A stretch of DNA of 64,000 bases from Agrypnia vestita (lineage: Eukaryota; Arthropoda; Insecta; Trichoptera; Phryganeidae). The translations under genes and the position numbers were made by a program. Where the stretch lies: assembly GCA_016648135.1 (NCBI GenBank), contig JADDOH010005024.1, positions 1 through 64,000 of the forward strand. Reading direction: 5' to 3'. This document shows positions 32,422 to 44,687 of the stretch, piece after piece. The notes under the pieces are model-generated. The model saw only the letters and a program-made list of their open reading frames with translations. It was not told the DNA's origin and did no database searches. The stretch's first letter is position 1; every line of letters starts with the position of its first letter.

Positions 32422-33855
32422 TATGAAATTGTTTATTCAAAGACATTGTAATAAAGCGTTGTACCTACCTAATATATATTTATCGAAATACTTAAATGTC
32501 ATTTCGACAGGCATAACATGAAAATTAATCGCTCTTGCAAATAGATTCAAGTATTGGTGTATATTTTCATACAAATAATATCGACAATACAAAAATGATA
32601 TTCCATAAACAAAACGTATTTCCGGAATACTAAAACGGAATAGTAGATCCTGTTTAGATACCGTACGGTAGCGAAATTTACCCTCCAAGATTTGTTGCCT
32701 TGGCTGACACCTAACGCCTGAAAACTAAAGGAAAAGCTTTAAAGCTTTCCAAACCTCACGAGAGATGTCGTTCTCGCGGCTTTGTGAAAGCAACTATCGG
32801 CGACAACTAGCGGCGAAAATTCGAACTCCTTCAAAAGCTTCTTCGCCTTATTGAAGCTAGCGCAGAATTTCGTAGTAGGACCCCGACGCAAAAAAATAAT
32901 AAATTGGCTAAAACGAGCGAAAGGAGAGCATGAAAATGGTTTACCACTTTTTATTCACCGGTTATATTGGGTGAGAAACGTAATGTGACTAGGTGGATTG
33001 CCAATAGAGTGTGCTTTTTCCACAATTGCTTTAATGGACCGAAACGCCTGGGTTTTGCGAAATCTCCCTTATTTTTGTCGGACACAGTTTTAAATTACGT
33101 AATCGCTGTGCAAGTACTTCAGCGGTTGACAATTATTGAACCACGCTTATTAAATACACTAACTGTTACTTTTTTTTACTGTTATCTAATATATCAACAT
33201 AATTATTTTGATAAAATTGATATAGTTATGTATATTTTAAATTTATCGATAAATTTCTTCTTTAAAATTTAGACGGTGTTATTCAAACGGTAGGTATGGA
33301 TTAGCAAAAAATATATAAAAATTTGAAAAAATATCATTGTTGTAAAGCAGTAAAAAACGATGAAATGGTGATTATTTAACAAATTAATTGAAATAGAGTA
33401 AAATAATATACAGGGATTATCTAGATAAATTATAATAAACTGAGGCTTGTGTGAAAAATTAGTTATTTGTACAAGTAGTAAGTAAACTTTACCAAATGTC
33501 AAAATTAGACTGATTCATAACAATGGCGTCGCTTGTTTACATAAGATCCTCGATTTTTGGAACGTTCCCGTAAATTTCCAAAATCTACCAAAATGATTCA
33601 AACCATCCGGATACCCTCGATTACGTGCAGTTCCACTTATTTCTAGCATCTCGTGAAAATATTCACACTTTCATGAAAAATGTAATTTTTTCAGGCAATT
33701 ATATACATACATATTCGGGACGTAAAAAAAGTTAGATTTGTTGAAATTGAAAAGTTTGCTCCGAATTTACGCCGATGGTCGTAGTGGAAGTTATGGTCTA
33801 ACCGTTATTTTAACGGTTACATATGGTACAGTTATTTGAGATTTGTATTTGATTA
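32422..33855. other. AT-rich stretch without recognised genes
   Basis: A GC-richer patch at 32755-32900 has no recognisable structure. Frames of 77-101 codons lack domains. Confidence 0.35.
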
Positions 33856-34056
33856 CAGGGGTGTACAGTGAGAAATTGAGGTATGACATTTATGCAAAGA
33901 TAAAAAAAAATCGAAATTAAAGATATATCTCGTAATATTAGTTACTGTCACAATTTCATACTCCATAATATTCTAGCACATACATATTCTATTTCGATGT
34001 TTTTTTCTAAAATATATGCATACGTTAGTCATGCTTCAATGTCTTCACTACAGGCG
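33856..34056. mobile_element. hAT-like palindromic MITE, copy 1
   Basis: It starts CAGGGGTGTACAGTG and ends CACTACAGGCG. It is flanked by 8-bp direct repeats TTTGATTA (33848-33855) and TTTGATTG (34057-34064), one mismatch apart. An 8-bp target duplication and a CAGGGG end are typical of hAT elements. The arms contain AAATTAAAGATATATCTCG and TATTTCGATG blocks shared with the next copy. Confidence 0.7.
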
Positions 34057-34064
34057 TTTGATTG

Positions 34065-35149
34065 CATCGATGATTATAACTGAGATATAACTATTACCAT
34101 TCAACAAAAATAACGGTTAGTATGTCACCGGTTAAAATGCCATCACTAATAGAAAACTACCGTATACCAATATAGATACTGTTCTAACTGAAACATAAAT
34201 ACGTGAAAAATGATTATAAATTTTCCAGTGATGAATTTTTAAAATTATTACTCTTCTGAAAAATTTCTCAATATTCGCAAACTTTTCCACAGGTACCTAA
34301 TGTATTGTAGATAAATTTGCATCTCAAATTACTTTCTCCAGCGCAATATTTAAGAGCATTCGTACGAGTCCGTTGGCTATGTATGTAAAATATTTCCTGC
34401 TGTATTCTGACTACATTTTACCTCTCTCATAGTCAATTTAAGAATAGTTATGAGTTTATCTGGAATATCAAAATCCATCACAGCTTCACAGAATTTTATC
34501 GTATCGATGCTGTATGAGCCGCTTTAAAGTTCGAGCATAAATGGCAGACATATTTAATAAATCAGAAAAGTTAAAACAAAAATCTGTGAACTGTAAATAA
34601 GATTAAAAATATGTTTTTTTGTGTCGAGTTTACATTAAATTGATGAAAAATATAAACCGTTTTATATCCAAGTGGGTTTAATTATAATTTTATATTTTAC
34701 TTCTAGATTTTCGAGACTATCAGAATCTCTCATACACAGGTGAAGCAGGTATATTTATTAGTGTTTAACATTTCATTTGAGAGATGTACATGTCTTGACG
34801 TTAACCAAGCTGTTCTGACATTCCTAGAGAAAAAGTATGTAATAGGTTACCTACCATGAATAAGGAAATATTATGTGTTTTCTCGCACTGTCTCAGAAAT
34901 CTGAATTTAAAGACTACTAACAAATTTAAATGCATCATAAAATTTAAAAAATATTGAACCGGAAGAGAATAAAAATTTACATAAATTATCAAAACCATTT
35001 CTTTAGGAAAGGGGATTGGGTCAAAGTGGATGAATGTTCCACGTCGCATATGTTTGACATATTTACAGCGCTGTTAAAGTATTTACATTTCCAAGTGAAC
35101 AAAACCTATTTTTTACAATAGACGTCGTTTTTTTTTTTAATTTTATCTT
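34065..35149. other. AT-rich stretch without recognised genes
   Basis: Nothing supportable was found. Confidence 0.35.
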
Positions 35150-35330
35150 TTTCTTCTTTTTCTTCAACCCCTTATCCTATTGGGTCGGAGTCTCTGCACC
35201 GCATAAAACGTTCCAACTCTTCCTACCTGGGCTTCGCTCTCCACGTCAGCTCAATTTAGTTGCAACCTCGCTTTGCGGCAGTCCTCCAACTGTTTCCGCC
35301 AGCTCCTCCTAGGACGACCCCTTGGTTTTT
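35150..35330 (-). pseudogene. LINE ORF2 C-terminal fragment
   Basis: The minus strand encodes GRPRRSWRKQLEDCRKARLQ and then a stop in the following segment. GRPRxxW followed by a charged helix is the terminal block of LINE ORF2 proteins. The plus-strand reading TCTTCTTTTTCTTCAACCCC is its 3' UTR in reverse. Confidence 0.6.
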
Positions 35331-35567
35331 AATTTTTATAAATAAGTTAAAACGACTTCTTGTAATAAAGCGCGACTTTTTTTACTAAGACATTTTACTT
35401 TTCAAGAATATTTAGTTTGACCTTTTCATAATTGTTTAAAAATTTACAAGCACGCAGTAATTTTTCTAAATAAGTTAAACGTATCGGGTCCAGCCTTAGC
35501 ACTAGGTCGTGTATCAAAAAATTAATATTAGTTCAAGTCTATAAATATTTTTGTAGTCTGTGGATAA

Positions 35568-35791
35568 CAGAAGCGTACAGTGGGAACAAGAAGCATGACT
35601 TTTTCCTAAGCATGTATTTTGAAAAAAAAAACGAAATAAGAGATATATCTCGATTTATTCCGGTCACAATAATTTTCCTAACATAAATTTTAATATTTTA
35701 TGATATTCTAATAAATATTCAATTTCGATATTTTTCCCCAAATATACGGTTAAATAAAAGTCATGCTTCTTGTTCCCACTGCACGCCCCTG
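35568..35791. mobile_element. hAT-like palindromic MITE, copy 2
   Basis: The right end, CACTGCACGCCCCTG, is intact and the left end, CAGAAGCGTACAGTG, is slightly mutated. The flanks GTGGATAA (35560-35567) and GTGGATAG (35792-35799) are an 8-bp target duplication. The arms share GGGAACAAGAAGCATGACTT with its complement and the ATATATCTCG block with copy 1. Confidence 0.75.
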
Positions 35792-36253
35792 GTGGATAGT
35801 GCCACACAGAACAACACAAAATTGTGAGCAGAAATTAAAATGAAAAAAATTGTTAAATTCACCTCGGAGTGTACCTACTTATAATACGCCTGCATGTCAA
35901 ATTTGCAGCCAAACTGGAAAATTACCGCATTAAAATTTAGCTTTCACTTAAATTTAAGTATCCGACATCCCCGAGCTAAAGTTCGCAACACATCTTCGTC
36001 CGAAGAAGATGCGCCAGGAATTTTAATAGAAATAGTTTGTGGCAAGTTACGGGGGTTAAGGCGCTATTTCGGGTGGGCGCCTAGAGCCTACCTCGCGCGG
36101 ACCACCTTCAAACTAAACCTTGTGACAACACACACACATTGTACGTACTTCGCAGCGCATCCACATTTCTAATTCAGAGAAGGAAATTAGGATGCGTGGA
36201 GGGAAATGCGAGGTTATATCAATATTCTTGTCTGCGCGTCTAAACACGAGAAA

Positions 36254-36306
36254 TTATACAGGGTTATTTGGAAGACAGTAATAATCACGCAGAAATATAT
36301 TCCTGC
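36254..36306. mobile_element. P1-type palindrome, left end, split by a LINE
   Basis: TACAGGGTTATTTGGAAGAC and ATATTCCTGCTTTAA match the outer arm of the copies at 49674 and 56514. The continuation (GTCGAAAATGTTCAAGCAAC) is found only at 36932, beyond the inserted LINE. Confidence 0.6.
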
Positions 36307-36927
36307 TTTAAACAAAAGAATTTGAAGTTAGGACAAACGCATTATGTATACCAAGGCCCAAAAATATATTATTTGATACCGGATAACTTAAAAAGAGCTG
36401 GGTGGCTCATTGAAATCGGACGAGAACTATCTGAGAAAACCCTAAAATGAATTCCTTTGTAATGCTGTGTAATTTTCTCTCAATGTTTTTTGCTTATTTA
36501 AAAAAATTATTTTATATTTTGTAATTTATATTTTATTTCTATTTCTCTTTTTGCTCTACCTTACTTAACCGATAATTCTGTATTTCTGTTCCTAATTATT
36601 TTATAAAATTTAAATTTATTATATATTTGTTCGTTTAAAAATTTATTGTAATGTGTTCCTACTAACTATTTTATCAAATTTAGATTTATTATATATTTGT
36701 TCATTTAAAAAATTTATTGTAATGTATACTAATTATTTTATCAAATTTAAATTTATTATATATTTGTTCATTTAAAAAAATTATTGTAATGTGTACTAAA
36801 TTATATTCTTCTCTTTTTGCTATGTAAATAGTCGACTGTCTTCAAACAGGTAATCCTTAATTAGGCAGTCGAAGTGTAATATAATTCAAAAAAATAAGAT
36901 ATTAATAAAAAAACTATTATTATATAA
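36307..36927 (+). mobile_element. 5'-truncated LINE inserted in a P1 element
   Basis: The plus frame up to 36450 ends YVYQGPKIYYLIPDNLKRAG followed by a short charged tail. This resembles the C-terminus of Jockey/CR1-type ORF2 (y-x-GPKlw-x-lP). The 3' UTR contains three tandem units of about 65 bp (36594-36790), each with AAATTTAAATTTATTATAT and TTATTGTAATGTGT-like blocks. It then ends TAGTCGACTGTCTTC...GGCAGTCGAAGTGTAATAT and A-rich sequence. Only the last few hundred bases of the element were inserted. Confidence 0.55.
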
Positions 36928-36998
36928 TAATGAGTCGAAAATGTTCAAGCAACGATGACCAAATATCGATAGTTAGGGAGATATGCAACATCTAAGGC
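36928..36998. mobile_element. P1-type palindrome, inner arm after the LINE
   Basis: TGAGTCGAAAATGTTCAAGC, ATCGATAGTTAGGGAGATAT and the break after ATCTAAGG. It continues the fragment at 36254-36306. Confidence 0.6.
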
Positions 36999-37129
36999 CT
37001 ATAACGCACTAGCGGCTAGCCGTGGTGCGGCCTCCGTTTGCGGTAAGCCGCACTTGGATTTTTACATGAAACCGCATGATATCGACGTACTGACTCGCGG
37101 CCAGCCGCTCCGGTCGTCTTGGAACTAGT

Positions 37130-37965
37130 GATGGGTCCGCTCTGTACTAACTACTACAATGTAGTACTACATTACATTGAAGTGTACACTTCACACCTTT
37201 TGAAGTGTAGTGCACACTACAAACTACACACATTTTAAAGTCATTGAAAGTATATACTTCAAATAGTACACTTCATCTTCAAGTTTGTGTTTACTGGGGT
37301 ATTATGCCGTATTGTTACGACCTTTCGGGCCGACGTTTCGGATCCCATTGCAGGGTCCATCATCAGGGCCGATATGATGAATGATGTGATGAACAACACG
37401 GAATAATACCCCAGTAAACACAAACTTGAAGATTCTGAGTGGCCATGTAAACCTAAGAACATTCTTAGTACACTTCATTTCAAAGCGAACATCACAAAGT
37501 ACACATACTTCATAGTTATCGAAAGTACGAGCACATACTTCAAATAGTACATATTTTATGCGAAATTTTTGGGAAGTCGATGTAGATATGTAGAAATCGA
37601 AACAATTTTTTTTAGGTCCCCAAATGTTATTTTCGAAAAAATATGGGCATGTGTCTTAAATATTTTTCCCGTTGACCTTTCATATATTTTTTCCGGCGAT
37701 CTTTTTTTTTTTTGGTCATCAATCTTTTTATTTGGGAAAAAATATAATTACTTCATTAGTACTACAATTTTGTATCACAATTACTTCATAAATGCTACCA
37801 AAACTTCACTTCATTAATACTACAATTACTTCATAATTTTACTTCATATAGTTTTTACTACAAATGTAGTGTACACTTTGTAGTCTTCAAACTGGTAAAC
37901 GTGTGTGTGTTGTAGTCTTCATTTTGAAATGTAGTTTTTCCCTTTTTTCACAGGTTGAATGATAC
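37130..37965. mobile_element. hAT-like repeat with TACTTCA-rich interior
   Basis: It begins TAGTGATGGGTCCGCTCTGT, then ACTACAATGTAGTACTACAT, and ends TGTAGTCTTCATTTTGAAAT followed by GTAGTTTTTCCC. A similar end is at 20725-20765. The interior repeats TACTTCA and TACACTTC many times. A fold-back with a hammerhead-like motif is inserted at about 37278-37434. Confidence 0.45.
37278..37434 (-). mobile_element. Fold-back element with hammerhead-like motif
   Basis: The arms CTTCAAGTTTGTGTTTACTG and CAGTAAACACAAACTTGAAG are perfect complements and continue through GGGGTATTAT. On the minus strand the loop reads CTGATGA, T, a stem GGACCC/GGGATCC, then GAAACGTC. Confidence 0.65.
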
Positions 37966-38140
37966 GCATCCCCTCCTCGCACTCGGGGCGGCTAGCCGCA
38001 ATCGCTGCTCGCTTCCCGCTTCAAGATATTGTACGCAAGGCGCGCAGGAAACCAGCGAAACCGTAGCGTGCGGCGGTGTGGCCAGCGATGGTATCAAAGA
38101 AGTACCTACCGGCGGTCAAGAAGTTTTCTAATTTGGACCT

Positions 38141-38464
38141 GAGCGATTTAATGAGTCAATGAAATAAGTTAAGTAGGCAGAGTTATTTAGATACATATCT
38201 AGCAAGGAAAAATTTGGTGAGTCAGAAAGTAAAATGAAATAAAATATTTTCAAAATTTTTGAAAAAGGACAAATGACGTGATTATTTGTAAAATTTCGCA
38301 AGAAAAAATGACATTAGTCAACCCTTTTGTGCAAAAATCAAAACTACTGGTGCAAAAATGACATTAAAATAACAAAGGCTTAAGAGATATTTCGTAAACA
38401 AACGAAATTCACAAATTTTTTTTGGCTCTACTATAATCCTGCATTTTTTACTCATTTGGTTGTT
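38141..38464. mobile_element. MITE M3, copy 1
   Basis: Matches 58141-58456 along its length (GATACATATCTAGCAAGGAA, then CGTAAACAAACGAAATT). The right terminus ACTCATTTGGTTGTT is intact and the left one is mutated. Confidence 0.65.
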
Positions 38465-39235
38465 CATTTCGAATGATAATTAGTGCGAATTACTTAGAAA
38501 ATTAATATTTAAAATATTCTAGAAACACATCCAGCGAATTTACGAACAGTGCTCCGATTAAATTCTCTCCAGTGACTTTGCGCATTAAATAATTTTTTAA
38601 ATAGTTTTGAGTGTTTTAATTGCGTTACATACCCAAGTAACGTGACAGTATTTAATGTACCTATTAAAAAAAATATTAGGACTAAAAAGGCGTAACTTTT
38701 AAATTTAAAAAATCTAATATCAAGATCAATGTACGAAAGACGACAGATATTCTATCGAGAAAGAGACAATGGCGTGAAAAATACATGCTATGTCAAGATG
38801 AGTGAAAGAGGTAGGAGAAAAAGGGTCACAGGGTGGTCGTACCGAGTGAATATCTGAAGAATCCGTAGTCAGGCAGGTATCAGGCTGTATAGATAGGGGG
38901 TGGCTGGAAAGGGCGACCACTTGACATCTGGTTCGATCACACTGAACAATCTTTAAAAGAGGGAATGTTAGGAGCCTTAAAAACATGTGGCGGCATACAT
39001 TAAGGTTCAAACGGTACGGCAAAACTACCCCAAACCCTACGCTGGGGCTGGGAAATATTACAAAGGTAGGTCTCCCGAATCTAGAGAAGCATAAAATTAT
39101 TTTGTATATAACGGTAATGATTTTATGTAGAAATATCAGAATGAAAAAAATTGTTTTAATGAGCTTTCTTAATTTTATATTTTTGATTAATATGCCAGTT
39201 ACTTTGTGGTGCAACATGATTATTTTGATTTATCT

Positions 39236-40115
39236 ACACTAAATTGAACTTTGTAATGCACGCACTTTGAGTTAAATTTATCACAACTATAATTTTGAGG
39301 GGAGCAATCCCCCTCATCAGCATGTAATTTATAACTGACCTAAATACATACAAAACCCGCGTTTTACACAAAAAACAAATACAGTAAAATCGTTCTTAAG
39401 TCAAAAACTAAGTTTAATTAATTAGAAAAGAGTGGAATTTACGAAATAACTTGTGGAGATTTTGACAGCAAACACATAGGCCAAACCGCGATAAAACAAA
39501 TATAAGACAAAGGAACATCACAGTTTTTTAAACAACAATAACTTCTCAGAATTCGCCAACCACATAATTAGTACCAACCATTTCTTCAATAATCATAGAT
39601 TAAAACTACTCGGTTCCTCATAGAGGATTGATAATAATAAACAGTTTAGAAACCGTCGTCCAGTTTAGAAAAAAACTAAATTTAGAGAAAACACTCATAA
39701 ACAACATCATATTCTAACAAACGTCTCCGACCCTTGACATCTTCCCGTTAAAAAATTCTATCCACTGCTCCGCGACACGCTGCTCCACTCGAATAAGATG
39801 AAAATTTTCTGTATTTACATAGGTTAGTTATAAATTTTCTATGTGAGATATGTTAGGATGTAAGTTAATATGTTAATTACTAACTATTTACACGCTCATA
39901 TATTTATATATATATATATATATAATGATATATATAAATATATATATATATATATATTATTATTAACATCTATAGATATAGTAATCCAATAAATATATAG
40001 ATATATATATTATATGTGATGATGATATGAGAGGGAATGCTCCTCTAAACCATATTTGCGATAAATTTAACTCAACCTGTGTGCATATCAAAATTCAATT
40101 TAGTGTAATTGAAAA
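39236..40115 (+). pseudogene. Penelope-like element remnant flanked by inverted termini
   Basis: From 39350 a plus frame encodes TKPAFYTKNKYSKIVLKSK, one stop, then SGIYEITCGDFDSKHIGQTA and a second stop. This is the same GIY-YIG region as in the 22.6-kb copy but with the YIG Tyr replaced by His and more decay. The left flank (39236-39345) is an inverted terminus with the ATTGAACTTTGTAATGCACG and CTCATCAG blocks. The right flank (40010-40115) is the same terminus in forward orientation (GAGAGGGAATGCTCCTCT, then AAATTTAACTCAAC). A (TA)n tract lies at 39897-40010. Neither the reverse transcriptase nor an intact nuclease remains. Confidence 0.65.
39897..40012. repeat. (TA)n microsatellite
   Basis: TA repeats interrupted by ATGATA and ACATCTATAGATATAG segments. 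Confidence 0.8.
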
Positions 40116-40159
40116 TAATTTCTTAATATTATTAATATTTAAAGCATTAACTTTGTGTT

Positions 40160-40640
40160 AGACATTATAACAGAATGTTAGTTAACTTAGTAAAAACTAC
40201 TACCAGATTTAAGGTCTACCGGTTTCGAGACGTGCCCGTCTCTTCGTCAGGACCACCACTACACTACCATGTTCACAACACTATACACCACAACCATAGT
40301 ATTGTTAAACTTCCACCAATATTTATCACATGCGTGTTAGTCGTGTCAGGGACAAGCATGCACTAACTAGCCTACAGAACAATAAGTAATCTAACAGGAT
40401 ATGATTTTTAACCAAATAAATTTTCCATACAGCTCTTTGTTCAATTTAACTTTCACAACACCCACTTTAGATCCCGCCCCCTCTCACTCTTTCACATACT
40501 ATGGTTGTGGTGTATAGTGTTGTGATTATAGTAGTGTAGTGTTGGTCCTGACGAAGAGACAGGTACGTCTCGAAACCGGTAGACCTTAAATCTGGTAGTG
40601 GTTCTTACTTTGTTAACAACATTCTGTTATAATTTCTTAA
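40160..40640. mobile_element. Fold-back element F2 with paired hammerhead-like motifs, copy 1
   Basis: Inverted ends of about 90 bp (AACAGAATGTTAGTTAAC... and its complement) each contain CTGACGA, A, a stem GAGACG/CGTCTC and GAAACC (minus at 40221-40250, plus at 40548-40576). The interior holds segment A (CACAACCATAGTATTGTTAA on) followed by segment B (TAACCAAATAAATTTTCCAT on). The 60-codon frames in it are not genes. Confidence 0.7.
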
Positions 40641-41599
40641 TTTTACTTAGTTGTCTGATAGAAGAATATTAAATGATATAATACTTTTATAGAAAATGGT
40701 ATATAGCAAGTTGGATATCCTGCACTAGAATGAAATGATTTCATAGCACTCCAAGTAGGTACTTACTTACAAGGACGTTGGCCCCGTTTCATGTAAATAT
40801 TTCAAAAATAAATAATTATATCAACTTACCGATACAAAGATTTCGAAAGCTCGGGAATGAATAGCCTTGTAGATATTTTCATTAGGTTTAATTTAAGTAT
40901 AATTTTTTGATGTAGTACTGAGGCAATAGTATAATTAAGTAGTGTAAAAAAAATATTTTAGTAATCAGTGTGTTCCCGATTTAAAAGAATATATTTGATG
41001 AGTGTAGCGGACTACATTTGAAATTTCAAAAATGTATGAAGTGGGTGGACAAAACGTCGAGAACTGTTACTTTAAATGAAAGAGAAGAGACAAAGCAATT
41101 GCCATGTGATGGAAATATGAAACAAACCAAGAGTTGAATACTTTTGTTTCTGTTAAATCTGTCATTGGATTCAGCGCGGTGGGGGGCGTTAAGGGATGTT
41201 TTTTAAATTATTTTAAGCATTTCATATCACGAAGGAAATAGCCATGAAGTGTGATGAAGAATAATCGCTTTCCCTTCGTGGAAAATTTTAATGCAGCGTA
41301 AAATATTTGCAAAGTTACGTTCTGAAATACAGAACGGCCACGGATAAACCAGACTACAGTAATTAATCCGAACGTTATATCGGATCTACTTGTTTGAAAT
41401 AAATGGTGGAAAGTAACAAAACGAAGTTTCATTCGGGAAGTGTACCGAGGGTGAATATGATTCTGATAAGTAGAATGACCTATAAGCGAATAGATAACTG
41501 ACTCAGAACTGAGTCGTAGAGTATTATGTAAAACATCTGGAGTAACAATTGTAATAGGTAACTCAAGAAAATTTGTTTTTTACTAACTAACTAACCAAC
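40641..41599. other. Unassigned stretch
   Basis: No domain-bearing frame or transposon end was recognised. Confidence 0.35.
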
Positions 41600-42062
41600 C
41601 ATCCCGCCGTTTTTCCACAGGATTATGCAGATAGGATAGAACGTCATACTTTTTTATCTTGGCATACCACTTTTGCTTCGGTTACATTCATACATCTGAT
41701 CGTGTCAGGTCTTTCGCGGACGCCCCCTTTTTCTGCTGCCTTCAACACTCGTCTCATATATTATCTTAACCATCCTTTACTAGTTCATAAGTTCCACACG
41801 ACCAAGCTATCTCAGCGATCTTTTCTATATTCTATATAGCACAATATAGCCAGCATTACATTAACTTTTAATTTGTTAATTTCTCACATCGACTAAAAAT
41901 TTTCCACACAAGCGCCTTAGTGACCTATTTTGACGGCATTCGGTCTACTTTCATTCCTTTTTTGACAATTCCAGGCTTCACTTCCATACATCAGAGTTGG
42001 AACTAGAACGCAGTTATATACCGCTAGTTTTGCTTCATTTGACAGATTCTTATTGGTCATAA
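41600..42062 (-). pseudogene. LINE reverse transcriptase fragment, decayed
   Basis: The minus strand encodes NLSNEAKLAVYNCVLVPTLM, then YGSEAWNCQKRNESR. This is the signature of the segment that follows the polymerase in insect LINE ORF2 (LYxxVLxPTLxYGSExW). Downstream parts are frameshifted and contain stops. The C-terminal RNA-binding tail is no longer readable. Confidence 0.7.
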
Positions 42063-43999
42063 TGTTTTACTAGTTGCTAAAACTATAGATTCTTTCAGGG
42101 ATATGAAAAAAAGTATTTTGAATGGATATAAAAATGAATTAACGAATTTGTGCAAGATGAGTTCGATCTTTTTATTTTGTGCTCTGTAATGTCTGTGCAT
42201 TGCTGAAATAAAAGACCTAAGAAATAAATGTGTGGACGCTATTTATGATGCTTAAGGTAATTGAAGATTCTCGTGATAAATTTAATGCTCTGATATTCTT
42301 GCTAATTTATGTTTTAAAATTACATTATCAGTATCAAAAAAATGCGATAATTTTTTTTATTTATCACGTCATACAAAAATTTAATGCGATTTCCAGCGAA
42401 GAAAATAAAATGATATTTCGATAAACTAAATTGCAGACTTTGCAACAATTGCAGAATGCACCCTAAAGAAAGATATGAAATCGTTGAAATAACACAGAAG
42501 GCATAAAATATTGAGGTCCATTTAATTAAGTCATATCTATAAAATTTATATAATCTGTTTATTGTACTGTGAAATATATTTATCGATAGAAATATCTATG
42601 TTGAGAAAGGCAATTTAGTTGAACGATAGTGAATTAATAATTATAATGAATCTATACTTATAATCATTGAATTTATAGTACGGAATTTTGAATTAGTATT
42701 ATTCAAATATGTGCGGGAAAAGATAAAAGTAGGATGTAAAATAAGGTGGAGACAGAGGATTCAACCGGAAATGCGTACAGAAAAAAATTAAATATGTTTA
42801 GGGTGGGGAAACACTATTGTATGTAAGTATTGACGCTCTGTGAAAGTAAAGGAGTGTAGAAGTTTGCGTCAAATTTGGATATCGAAGAAGAGAATGAAGA
42901 TCATGAATGAAACGAGGGGAAAAGGGAGGGAAACTTGCGATTTTCCTTAACTACACCGTATAAAATTTAACAATGACAGTGAAATATTTGACATAAAAAT
43001 TATTTGGATACAAAATTTATTTCGGTGAATATGTTTTGAATATTCGGTTATAATAAATTACATCAGGACTCAAAAATAATGTGAAGTACCTTTTCAAACT
43101 TTTTCAAATATGCGACGTTGCCTTTCCCGAGTTTCCCAGCATCCCCTTACATGTAAATTCACGTGACGTAATATATTTATGTACCGGGAACGTCCGGTGT
43201 TGATAACGCCGTTATTTATAAAGCTGTTAACATTTTTAACACTTGCGGAATATCTAGTGGAAAAGTTTTCGCCGACACTTGCGAAGCCTAGTACGTCCAG
43301 GCTAATGCAAACCTCAACAAAATGGTCACTTTGATTTCTAAGAAAATATTTGTTTATGACATCTATATTCGTAATAATTAGTTATAATTTAAGATGGGGG
43401 GTTTAGTTAGGCCATTGTTTTGCAACGGTTCTAAATAAAATAATGTCTGTAATTTGGTAGAGACCAGCGGAGGCTCACGTATTCGGATATATTTTTTTCA
43501 ATTCCTTAAAGTCTACGATATTCTTCTATACTATTCTATACTTCTTATATACTATCCTATACTTCTATACTATACTTCTACACTATACTATAAGGTACTC
43601 TTAATGTGGTAATTTTCTTCAACAAGTGCATCAGCTTTATTAGCTTTTAACACTTTAACTAACTGCTTATTTTGATAAACATCTGAGTGTTCTGTATAAA
43701 TGCACATATGAAAATGCACATATGAAATTGGAAGGGTAAAAAAGTTTCTAAACATGTGTTCAGGGGTTGAAGAGATCTAGATCTCTAAATATAGAGCTAA
43801 TTCTATGTTTTTCAGGATCACAAAGATTAACCATTAAAATTTGGAACAAATATCATTCAATATAAAAATAAAAAAAACTGTTGTATGCAGGATATAAAAA
43901 GAAAAAATGAATCCAATCATCGACGATTACTAATTTATAATCGAATTTTAAGAATACATAAAAATATAAGAGTTTAACTCAGGGTCTTAAAGAGTAATT
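42063..43999. other. AT-rich stretch; possible conserved-looking patch at 43090-43320
   Basis: The patch is GC-richer and includes CACGTGACGTAATATATTTA and ATAACGCCGTTATTTATAAA, but coding or regulatory function cannot be shown from one sequence. The rest shows nothing. Confidence 0.3.
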
Positions 44000-44176
44000 T
44001 TTTCAAATAGAGATGCAAATAAGGAATACGTGTCGCATCAATATTCTTACTATTCTCAAACTAAGCCGAAAGCCTGTGCTATGAAAATAGGACTAACTTG
44101 TCCTGGAATGGGGTTCGAGCCAATGACCACCAGGTCACTAAGTGGGCGCTATGACCACTACACCAACAAGCTACTC
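44000..44176 (-). repeat. tRNA-derived SINE, family 1, head type B
   Basis: Tail near TTTTTTCAAATAGAGATG, body TGAAAATAGGACTAACTTG, head with CCTGGAATGGGGTTCGAGCC, ending at GAGTAGCTTGTTGG on the minus strand. Confidence 0.8.
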
Positions 44177-44687
44177 AACTGTGCAAAATTTATGGTGGGT
44201 TATATTTTTATTCGGAGGCTGGGAGGGGGGTGTGGATGTAGGATTGTATAGAAAAAACAGATACATAATACCTATATAGACTTTTTTTAGATATTTTAAT
44301 TTATTTATAATTGTTTTAGCTTAGGTAACCGATAAGATGCTAAATTTATGTGTATTGAAAAGCAACTTCACTTTGACCAATATTATTCTCAAGGAGTTAA
44401 CTATTTACTTCATTTGAAAATTTTATATTCCAAATATATTCCTGTCTCTTTTGAGACCACCGCTCCGACTAATTCCGAGCTGATTCTCTGGCTAATCGTA
44501 TACAGAGAACTGGTCTCCTCAGACACACTCCATGTTCCTCTCGTGGGTAACCACACATTGGGGAGAGGGGGAACAGCAGGGTATGCAGGGATTGTCAGCG
44601 CTTAATTTGTCAAAATTAATAATGTTATACTTCTACCCTTTTATAATTTTCATAACCTTTAATTTGTTTGAAATAATCGGCCGTATT
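44177..44687. other. Unassigned stretch
   Basis: An 85-codon plus frame at 44348-44605 has no domain I recognise. Confidence 0.3.

Noticed and set aside
38726..39217. 163-codon minus-strand frame
   Set aside because: The longest non-transposon frame, but it has no recognisable domain, overlaps the end of a Penelope-like repeat and has no splice or start context.
43480..43600. TATACTTC-type short repeats as a satellite
   Set aside because: Only a few irregular units; treated as low-complexity sequence.
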